Below are positions 25,601 to 32,385 of a stretch of 64,000 bases of DNA, piece after piece. Below the pieces are notes generated by a model, which saw only the letters and a program-made list of their open reading frames with translations, made no database searches and was not told where the DNA came from. Where the stretch lies: NCBI GenBank assembly GCA_965242895.1, contig OZ251507.1, positions 2,046,001 to 2,110,000 of the forward strand. Direction: 5' to 3'. Source of the stretch: CATQHL01 sp965242895. Lineage in GTDB: Bacteria > Actinomycetota > Acidimicrobiia > Acidimicrobiales > CATQHL01. A program made the translations under genes and the position numbers. Each line of letters starts with the position of its first letter. Position 1 is the stretch's first letter.

Positions 25601-27978
25601 TTCGCCCAGAACTCGCGCAGTTGCGCCGAGACGTCTATCGGAGTGCGGTTCAGCGTCCACGTGCTGTCGGACACGGCCATCTTGAAGAGGTCTGCGTCGG
25701 TCGACTCCAGGGCGGCTGATCGTCTGTTCTGCTTCTGTCCGTCTGCGGAGATGGGCTCCAGCGTCGCCGCGCTGACGATCTCATCGTCGTTCGCCCAGAC
25801 GGCAGCGTTCAGAACTTTGGCCGCCTCTTTGAGTTCGGATCCTGCTCTGGCGATCTGATACTCCAGGCGCCGCCTCCGGAAGGCTTCCCGTTCGGTCGAC
25901 TGTCCCTCCCGATGCGGGACGGTCAGCCTGTTCAGGTGCTCGGTGACCTCCCTCAAGGCGTCGCCCAGGGAGCGTCCCGCCCGAAGCACCGGCTGATACT
26001 CGCCGCTTCGAGTGTCGAACCCCGGTTTGATCCGATGCTCCACCCCGTAGATCACCGCAGCCCTGCCGCTCACTGCCGCCCTCGTCAGCAGGTACCTCTT
26101 GAGTTCTTCGCCGAACGTTTTGGAGCGCTCTCGGGCGTTCGTCAGGGCTTCGCCGATTCCCGAGAGTTTTTCCCTAGGCGTCAGGAGGTCTTCGGACTGG
26201 CCGCCCGGCTGGTCTGGCTGGTCGGACTGGCCGCCGTTTTCCGGCTCTTCGCCCGGCTGGTCTGGCTGGTCGGGCTCGCCGCCAGGCTGACCGGACTCGC
26301 CGCCTGGTCCGTCTGGCTCGCTGCCCGTCTCCCTCCTCAGGAAATACCCGATGCTTTGGAGATATTCCCTCCAGCGCCGCAGCAGACCACGCCTGCGGCC
26401 TTCGCCGACCACGTCGAAGAGACGCTCTAAGGAGTGCTCGGAGACCGACTGCGTGAACGCTCCGGATGCGCTGTCTTCGAGGGTGTGAGCCTCATCGCAG
26501 ATCAGGTGCGTTATCTCCTCGGCTACGGAGCGCTTGCTGAGCAGCACGGCGTGATTGACCACGGCAATGTCCGCTTCGGAGATCGCTTGCAGGGCTCGGC
26601 GGTGAAAGCAGCGCTGCTCCAGCCTGCTCACGGGCGTCCTAGGGGATTCCCCGCAGGAAATCCGCCACCTCAGGGCCGCAAAATTTTGCGCCCGCTCTTT
26701 CAGCAGCCAGCAGCTCAGGTCATCCCAGTCTCCCGTGGGTGTCTGAACGACCCAGCCGACTATCGCCGCCAGCGCCCAGGCGTCGGGGAAGGCGTGGTCG
26801 GCTTTGGCGAGTTCGGCCAGTTCGTCGTCGAGGTCGGGCAGCGACAGATAGTTGTTCGCCCCTTTCACGACCGTCCAAGTGAAATGCCCCAGTGTTTCCT
26901 CCAACTCCATGAGCACCCCCACGACCTGATCCTGCAGCACCTTGGAGTGCATGCTCACAGCCACGGTGGCCTGCTCGCCCTCCCCAGAGCGTGAGAAAGC
27001 CAAGGCCGGCACGACATACGCCAGCGTCTTTCCCGTGCCAGTGGGCGCCTCGATGAGCGAAGTCCTGCTTTCCGCTAGCGCTTCGGCCACCTTCCGCGCC
27101 ATCCGCTCCTGTTCGGGTCGGTGCTTCGTTCTGCCCCGCAGGAGCGCTCCGCCAATGGCTAGGGGAGCAGCCGCCTCCGTCTGGTCAAAGGGCGACCTCG
27201 AGTTTTCGTCTTCCGCCTCCGGTGCTCCAAGTCCTGGCGGCGGCGTCTCCACCGGCGGCAGCACCGACACCAGCGATGTGCGGTCGCCCTCTGTGCGGTC
27301 GTCCTCCCAGGGGGCGCTTCTGCCCCCCGGGGCCAGGAATGCTGCCCACGGATGCCCGCAGCCGTGCAGCAGCCTGCGCTGCAGGTTGCGGACAGGTTCA
27401 TTTTTGTTCATAATCCCCAGCAGACCGATCACCACTCGTCCGGCGGCTTCGGCGTCGGGCAGGGCGCGGTGGCGGGGGTTCGGACGCGGCGCCTCCAGCC
27501 AGTCGCAGAGGTCAGGCAGGGCAAGCCCGCTTGGGGCCTTGCTTCCGTCCACGTTCGGAGGGATACGTTCTCCGGAGCGAGGCGCCGCCAGCACGGCCAA
27601 CTCCAGGCTGTCCAGCAGCGCTTCAGCGAAGGGGCGCGTCCTGCAGCGCGTTACGACCCGGTCGAGTATCGGAAAGTCGTAGTCCTTTCCGTTATGGGCA
27701 ATAACTGGCAGCCCTTCGCAGAACTCAGCCAGAGACTCCACGGCGTTCATGGGCGGAACTGCTAGTTGGAGTTCTTCTTCTGTTAGCCCTTCGAGCCTTT
27801 CACGCAGTTGCGTCTCGGCAGCACCCGTGATCAGCCTCTGGAACTTCTTAGTTGGGTGTCCGTTTTCGAAGCGGCAGGCTCCGATCTCAAGAAGACGGAA
27901 TTCCGCAGACTCGAATTCGTGTCCAGAGGTCTCTACGTCGAGTGTTATGAAATCAGGCGTCCGCGGGTGGCCGCTCAT
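22612..27978 (-). CDS. Triple fusion: DEDD 3'-5' exonuclease – DinG-type helicase – RecQ helicase
   Basis: This 1788-residue protein joins three DNA-processing modules. Residues 1-190 are a DnaQ-like exonuclease (L-D14-V-E16-T, I-A-H-N-G-K-D-Y-D, H170-R-A-L-P-D-A). Residues 280-1020 form an XPD/DinG-like helicase with A-P-T-G-T-G-K-T (311-318), D-E-A-H (495-498) and Q-G-S-G-R-L-I-R (991-998). It has only two cysteines in the region where E. coli DinG holds a Fe-S cluster, so the cluster is probably absent. Residues 551-597 are a Pro/Gln/Glu/Gly-rich repeat insert. Residues 1100-1680 are RecQ, with L-P-T-G-S-G-K-S (1129-1136), D-E-A-H (1229-1232), Q-E-T-G-R-A-A-R-G (1414-1422) and zinc cysteines 1651, 1668, 1671 and 1674. 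A winged-helix-like end follows. All key motifs look intact. Confidence 0.93.
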   Translation of the reverse strand: MSGHPRTPDFITLDVETSGHEFESAEFRLLEIGACRFENGHPTKKFQRLITGAAETQLRERLEGLTEEELQLAVPPMNAVESLAEFCEGLPVIAHNGKDYDFPILDRVVTRCRTRPFAEALLDSLELAVLAAPRSGERIPPNVDGSKAPSGLALPDLCDWLEAPRPNPRHRALPDAEAAGRVVIGLLGIMNKNEPVRNLQRRLLHGCGHPWAAFLAPGGRSAPWEDDRTEGDRTSLVSVLPPVETPPPGLGAPEAEDENSRSPFDQTEAAAPLAIGGALLRGRTKHRPEQERMARKVAEALAESRTSLIEAPTGTGKTLAYVVPALAFSRSGEGEQATVAVSMHSKVLQDQVVGVLMELEETLGHFTWTVVKGANNYLSLPDLDDELAELAKADHAFPDAWALAAIVGWVVQTPTGDWDDLSCWLLKERAQNFAALRWRISCGESPRTPVSRLEQRCFHRRALQAISEADIAVVNHAVLLSKRSVAEEITHLICDEAHTLEDSASGAFTQSVSEHSLERLFDVVGEGRRRGLLRRWREYLQSIGYFLRRETGSEPDGPGGESGQPGGEPDQPDQPGEEPENGGQSDQPDQPGGQSEDLLTPREKLSGIGEALTNARERSKTFGEELKRYLLTRAAVSGRAAVIYGVEHRIKPGFDTRSGEYQPVLRAGRSLGDALREVTEHLNRLTVPHREGQSTEREAFRRRRLEYQIARAGSELKEAAKVLNAAVWANDDEIVSAATLEPISADGQKQNRRSAALESTDADLFKMAVSDSTWTLNRTPIDVSAQLREFWANLQAAVLTSATLQVRGSFSHVIERLGLTVDNTLPLPSPFRHTAENLLVVMPGHLPLPRGSLLDEFGEAAAEELGRLFVLTDGGGMGLFTARSRMMVARDHLRRLMDPRGIEVLCQGDQASMKLVERMRTRNDACLLGNRSFWEGVDVPGEALRLLVIEKLPFPRFADPLIAARMERLEMQGKNGFKEYLVPLAVLAFAQGSGRLIRTETDRGALVVLDKRLRLAMSYSEDFLAALPDGSDRQRPASPHEGYEAIAEHLGVRWDAQRQDELAKLAPAGRSVSFDDLRLSDADRFDSDLVGKRLEAARGRMGIDQWRPMQRELMLGILAGTGRDVLAVLPTGSGKSLIFQLPAALLPGVTLVTSPLIALMRDQVETLRQRGQRWVAGVYSGQSQTEQIEVLKGVRSGRYRLLYVSPERLWMRPFQQSLEGVNVSLVVVDEAHCISTWGRDFRPEYSLIERAVSRIIAGQARRPPIAAFTATTTERAQQDIIERLGLRLSGGAAALPADRPELRYYVEDCDTKDARRLKVLEVFRAFRGKSAIFYVPRRKDAVGFAGLLRADGHAVLAYHAGLDPQFRRQTEEAFRHGDVDVIVSTSAFGMGIDKPDVELVLHLEMPQSVEDYIQETGRAARGAVSGEGPDWGTCLLLRTPRDCGIHRYFARSAAPEIEEVQSLWEEFKRKKRTTYAELIKRNASLTKEVVGASLLLLEDHGGLRRTPDRIWRCALHVPEDWRKRMPKMPKDEGEFAGSEAKLADSQGEPAELGGLAEIVQALGRFAGEPFNLTEECEKNRWDVDRTEDLLLRADLAEVVSLRAWEYSVEVAEMASEEPDWIAIQASISEQSEHFLERSNQAKAFARSDKGCRRARVLKYLGDAAPSECDACDVCRPDLPRPWQEHQIDSEQLAEAVPLKPVIRALISDVQGANYSKKNIIRTLLGGLDSEAPERLKEHRLCEVLSHCERHQVEAAIEKMIAGGAVEEVPVSFLTDGEKVEYVSLHLRD

Positions 27979-28028
27979 CGCAGGATTTTATATGAAACCT
28001 TCTAAGCATAATGAGGAGAATGAGTTCC

Positions 28029-28151
28029 AAGCATGTTATGCTGTGAGCATGTCTGATTTCAACTAGGTGGCCTTCGGCTGCCTTCGAAACGCCGCATCTA
28101 CCGCGGCGAGCAAGCATGTTGTATTGTGCGAATGTTTTGACTTCGACTGGG
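28029..28151. promoter_or_regulatory. Divergent intergenic region with imperfect 40-bp direct repeats
   Basis: Between the minus-strand fusion helicase and the plus-strand protease lie two related ~40-base segments, 28029-28067 and 28112-28151, both starting AAGCATGTT and ending near a CAACTAGG/CGACTGGG. The first contains the palindrome AGCAT-GTT-ATGCT. They could be tandem operators for a regulator controlling one or both divergent genes. No clear -10/-35 pair was identified. Confidence 0.35.
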
Positions 28152-28262
28152 AACCTTTAGTTAGGATTTCTGGTAGACGACTAGAGTCAAAATAGAAGAT
28201 AAATGGCGGAACGCAAGGAGCCAGAAAGTAGCGTAGGGAACCAGAGAGTTCAGCATTGAGGG

Positions 28263-31200
28263 ATGACTTCCATGGACAGGCTTGAATTTGAAAGTGAGTG
28301 GTGCGATCTGGATGGCTGGGCCGCGCCCGGCCCGTGGAGGTGTTCGGCTCCGCTGGAAAGTTCAGATGTTTCTGCTGCTCGTTCTCCCGCTCGAGGGTCT
28401 TCTAGAGGTCCGAGCCGGGGACGCGTCCGGGGTCGCGGCCGCAGCCGGGGCCGGGGTCATGTCCGGAGCCGCGGCCACTTTCTGAGCCGGGGTCGTGTCC
28501 CCGTTCCGGGGAAGTCCCCTACTTCGGTCCTGGCGGTCTTGTTGCTCGCTTCGGTGTTGTTTTTTGCTGGCAATTTGGATGGTTCTGAGGGTTCTGCTTG
28601 GGCTATGAGCCCGGTTTCGGAGAACGTCAAGCTTTTGGACTTGCCTTTGGTTATGGATCTGTCCCTTGTTTTGGATGAACTCTGGGCGTCGTCTCAGTCT
28701 GGCGGGACGGCTGCGTCGTCTACCGTTTCGTGCCAGTCTGGTTATTCGCTCACGTCTGACAGTTTGGCGTGCGAGAAGAGGGAGTCTCGTGCGGCGTCTT
28801 TGAGTTGTCCGGCTGGTTCTTCGCAGTTCAGTCTGGGGGTGGCCCCTGCGTGGGGCTGCCGGAGAGACTTAGGGGCGGCGACGACGACGTATTCTTGCTC
28901 CCAGGGGGTCTTAGTCACAGTGACCAACGGTTTCCAGGGAGGCAAGGCGTGCAAGGTCACTTCGAGCAGCACGGAGTCGAAGAACGCATCAGCTAACTGT
29001 AATCCTAAGGGCGTTCCGAACTCTTGTCGTTATTCAGCGACGGTGCTGGTGCGTCAGTCTCAGTCGGCGTCGTCTAGTTGCAGCCCGTCGGGGGCCCCTC
29101 CGAATTGTAGTTACACTGCGCCAGTGTTGGTGCGTCAGTCGAAGGGGGCGTCGTCTAATTGCAGCCCGTCGGGGTCTCCTCCGTCTTGTAGTTATACGGC
29201 GTTGGTGTCGACGCGTGAGTCGAAGTCTGCTAGTCGTTACTGCAGCCCGTCGGGTGTTCCGCCGTCTTGTCGTCATTCGGTGAAGCAGTCCGTTTCCGCG
29301 AGTTACCGTTACATCACGGGAGCAGGAGGTTATTTTTACTGCTCTTCGGGGTGGACGCTTTCAGGGAGCACGTGTTACCGTTACGTGACAAGTTACGGTT
29401 CGTTGAGATACTCCTGCCCGTCCGGTTGGACGCTGTCGGGGGGCACGTGTTATCGTTACTCGTCAAGCAGAGTGACAAGATACGGGACATTGAGCTACTC
29501 CTGTTCGTCCGGTTGGACGCTCTCTGGGAGCACGTGTTACCGTTACTTGTCGAGCACGGTGACAAGATACGGATCGTTGAGTTACTCCTGTTCGTCCGGT
29601 TGGACGCTGTCGGGGGGCACGTGTTATCGTTACTCGTCAAGCACGGTGACAAGATACGGGACACTGAGTTATGAGTGTTCCTCTGGTTGGACGCTGTCTG
29701 GGAGCACGTGCTCCCGGACGACGACGAGTGTTCGTTACGTGTCGCCGTCGTCTTCGCTGTCGTGCAGTTCGGGGACTCTGGTGGGGGGTAAGTGTTGGTC
29801 GTATCCGGCGAAGGTGAAGTCCTGTCCTGATGGTTGGACGCTGTCTTCTGGTTCGTGCACGCGCACGCTCACGGCTAGTCCTATTTACACTTATTCCTGC
29901 CCGCAGGGGCGCACCCTCCGAGGCACCCGCTGCTACGTCACACCAACAACAACGACGACCACGACCACGAGTACAACAACTACGACTACGGCCGCTACGA
30001 CAACCACAACGACTACTACTACGACGACTGTTGCGCCTCCGCCGGCCGCCGCGACGAGCAGCACTACGACTACGACAACGACGACGACTGCTGCGACTAC
30101 GACGACGAGCAGTACGACGACTACGACGTTGGTTGCGTGTCCTGCGGGGAAGTTTCGTTTGGGTTCTTCTGCGGTGTGTGTGAGTGTGCCTGCGGCTGCT
30201 TTGGATGCGTCTGCTGGTTCTTCTGCGGGGGGCGTGGATTCTTATCCTGGGGTGGGTTCGCTGATTTTGGTGTGGCGCCTCTCTGACAATTTTCCGGCTA
30301 ATTACAGGGTGCGTTGGAAAGAAGCTTCGGTTGCTTCTTACCCTTCACCGGGGCCGGATGATGAGCCGTTGAAGGCTTCTTCGCTGGAGGTGGAGGTTCC
30401 TGCTCCGTATCTTTTGTCGCGGGGGCGTTTGTATGCTCATAAGATTACTGGTTTGAAGACGTGCACTGTCTATGACGTGGAGTTGAAGGGTTATTCAGCG
30501 GCGAACGCTTTGTTGTTGACCCGCGAGTTTGAGGGCACTCCGAGGGGGACTCCAGCATCGGTGCGGGACGCTGAATTGCTAGTGATGTCCGCGTCGGAGG
30601 ATGCGGTGAGGGTGTTTTGGCGGAAGCCTGCCTGCGACGGTGGTTCCCCGTTGCGGGAGTATAAGGTGCGGTGGAAGTACGAGGACGAGGGTGAGGATGA
30701 CTGGGATGAGACTATAGTAGGAGTAGACAGCGACAGTGACGGCAGCGCGGAAGAATACTACGGTTACAGGATAGAAGCCACCGCGACAACGTTTATCGCC
30801 CCGCCGCCTTCTGGTCCGCCTCCTATCATCCCGGGCGAAGGTGCTCTCCCCCCACCATCGGGAAGTTGGAAGTGGAAGTCGAGGGACGTGGAAGTATTTG
30901 CCCGCAACGTTCACGGGGATTCCCCCGCCGCTGCGTTCTCCGGAGCGCCCGCGAAGTTCACACCTGAGTTGGAGCCCCCTGCTCATGAGGCTCGGAAGGG
31001 GAGCGAGGATCTTGTGGATTATAATGAGAGGACGCCGTGGCGTCCTTACGCTTTGCCGAACGGTGAGAATGTCAAGGCTTTGTTGTCTGAGAAGTTGCAG
31101 AGAGGGGAAACGGTTACTATTTGTACTAAGGTGGGGGATTTCGCTCAGGGGCTGGAGGCGGCGGAGAGTAGGTGGAATTCGGTTATTTCCGGGGCGTTGA

Positions 31201-32375
31201 GGGTGGAAGTCCTAGGGTCTTCGTCTACGAAGTCTTGTGGTGAGAAGAATGTTACTGAAGCCAAGGCGTCTAGGGAGAAGTCTGATTCTACTACTTTCGA
31301 CGTTGTTGTCATGGATTACAGGCCCAATTGTGATACTTCGGATGTTGAGAAGCCTGAGTGCTGTCCGCCGACTTCGGAGGTATCGGGGGATTGTGATGAT
31401 TCGAGTTGCGCTTTCCTCACTGCTGCTGCTGCGGCCGCGTCTGCTTCCTGCGGGTTCAATAAAAGCACAGATCGTTGCGCTGAGAACTACGGGTGTGCCC
31501 ACGTCAAGGGTACGCTGGTAGGGGTGTCTAAGCCTGATTTGCTTGCGGGTTCGGTGATTCACATTACTAGGAACTCACCCCCGGGAGAGTTGGTTAGGTT
31601 TATTGTTCATGAGGTGGGGCATTTCCTTGGTCTGGGGGATTACGGCTGGGGATGTCACCGTATCACGAGCAACACCGCTGTGAAGTCGGCCATGTCTTAT
31701 GGGTGGCGGGTGATGGATTGGCGGGATTGGCAGAGGAGGGTGATCTCCCAGGATGCTGGTGCCGTGGAATGTCAGACTTCTATTCCTTCCTCGAAGGATA
31801 AAGCGGATTTGCAGTCTATTTATGTTCCCGCTGCGTTTCAGAATCCTTCTTTTGTTCGGAAAGGCTCTTCCGGTGATGAGTGGCAACTCAAGTTCGGGCT
31901 CCCTCCCACGGACACTCTCGGTTCTAAATCCTATAACGCCTACGCTTACGTGGTCTTTTACCGCACAGGCAGCACAGGGGCGCTGCAGTTGCTCAAGGAC
32001 AATCAAGGGAAAGCCAGCCTCACCACCGGAAATCCAATACACGTAACACCACATCTGATCCAAAATCCAACAAAGGACGCTACTCCTGGCAATAAACATG
32101 ATGATGTGGGCGCTCGGGTGGATCATGTGTTGCCTGATGGTTCTACTCAGAAGGTTTACCAGCTGAATCTCACATTCGACGCTGAGGAGGTCAGCGGTTT
32201 GCGGGACAAGCAGTTCGTGATAGCCGGCGTGACAAGGACACAATTCGCGGGGTCGGCTAGCACGCGAGCGAGTGTTAGCCTGAACTTGCTAACCGACAAT
32301 CCCGCCTCTGAGACATGGTGGGTAGGGGAACTAGCCGTAGCGAGCATCCCCGCCCTCCCCTCCACTTCACCCTAG
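28263..32375 (+). CDS. Exported multidomain metzincin-like metalloprotease with Cys-rich and FnIII-like repeats
   Basis: A 1370-residue exported protein. An unusual basic head (about 85 residues with R-G repeats at 43-78) precedes a hydrophobic signal helix at 87-102 and a likely cleavage after A-W-A (112-114). Next are four C-S-P-S-G-x-P-P-x-C repeats, then six or more ~30-residue repeats with C-x-S-G-W-T-L-S-G-x-T-C-Y-R. A Thr-run stalk (560-625) and two FnIII-like domains (~640-900) follow. The protease domain has H1116-E-V-G-H1120-F-L-G-L-G-D1126, a metzincin zinc site with an aspartate as third ligand as in snapalysin, and a Met-turn S-A-M1144-S-Y-G. Coding sequence is richer in T-ending codons than the core genes. 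The next gene starts ten bases later, suggesting one operon with the lipoprotein array. Confidence 0.85.
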   Translation: MTSMDRLEFESEWCDLDGWAAPGPWRCSAPLESSDVSAARSPARGSSRGPSRGRVRGRGRSRGRGHVRSRGHFLSRGRVPVPGKSPTSVLAVLLLASVLFFAGNLDGSEGSAWAMSPVSENVKLLDLPLVMDLSLVLDELWASSQSGGTAASSTVSCQSGYSLTSDSLACEKRESRAASLSCPAGSSQFSLGVAPAWGCRRDLGAATTTYSCSQGVLVTVTNGFQGGKACKVTSSSTESKNASANCNPKGVPNSCRYSATVLVRQSQSASSSCSPSGAPPNCSYTAPVLVRQSKGASSNCSPSGSPPSCSYTALVSTRESKSASRYCSPSGVPPSCRHSVKQSVSASYRYITGAGGYFYCSSGWTLSGSTCYRYVTSYGSLRYSCPSGWTLSGGTCYRYSSSRVTRYGTLSYSCSSGWTLSGSTCYRYLSSTVTRYGSLSYSCSSGWTLSGGTCYRYSSSTVTRYGTLSYECSSGWTLSGSTCSRTTTSVRYVSPSSSLSCSSGTLVGGKCWSYPAKVKSCPDGWTLSSGSCTRTLTASPIYTYSCPQGRTLRGTRCYVTPTTTTTTTTSTTTTTTAATTTTTTTTTTTVAPPPAAATSSTTTTTTTTTAATTTTSSTTTTTLVACPAGKFRLGSSAVCVSVPAAALDASAGSSAGGVDSYPGVGSLILVWRLSDNFPANYRVRWKEASVASYPSPGPDDEPLKASSLEVEVPAPYLLSRGRLYAHKITGLKTCTVYDVELKGYSAANALLLTREFEGTPRGTPASVRDAELLVMSASEDAVRVFWRKPACDGGSPLREYKVRWKYEDEGEDDWDETIVGVDSDSDGSAEEYYGYRIEATATTFIAPPPSGPPPIIPGEGALPPPSGSWKWKSRDVEVFARNVHGDSPAAAFSGAPAKFTPELEPPAHEARKGSEDLVDYNERTPWRPYALPNGENVKALLSEKLQRGETVTICTKVGDFAQGLEAAESRWNSVISGALRVEVLGSSSTKSCGEKNVTEAKASREKSDSTTFDVVVMDYRPNCDTSDVEKPECCPPTSEVSGDCDDSSCAFLTAAAAAASASCGFNKSTDRCAENYGCAHVKGTLVGVSKPDLLAGSVIHITRNSPPGELVRFIVHEVGHFLGLGDYGWGCHRITSNTAVKSAMSYGWRVMDWRDWQRRVISQDAGAVECQTSIPSSKDKADLQSIYVPAAFQNPSFVRKGSSGDEWQLKFGLPPTDTLGSKSYNAYAYVVFYRTGSTGALQLLKDNQGKASLTTGNPIHVTPHLIQNPTKDATPGNKHDDVGARVDHVLPDGSTQKVYQLNLTFDAEEVSGLRDKQFVIAGVTRTQFAGSASTRASVSLNLLTDNPASETWWVGELAVASIPALPSTSP
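29325..29720 (+). repeat. Tandem ~90-bp coding repeats in the metalloprotease gene
   Basis: Units encode Y-S-C-S-S-G-W-T-L-S-G-x-T-C-Y-R-Y with a variable S-S-x-V-T-R-Y-G-x-L linker. Neighbouring units differ by few bases, which indicates recent unit duplication or homogenisation. Each unit carries two cysteines that may pair. Confidence 0.8.
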
Positions 32376-32385
32376 GACGCTGCGC

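Noticed and set aside
29325..29720. CRISPR-like regular repeats
   Set aside because: The repeats are in frame, encode Cys-rich protein units and have no unique spacers.
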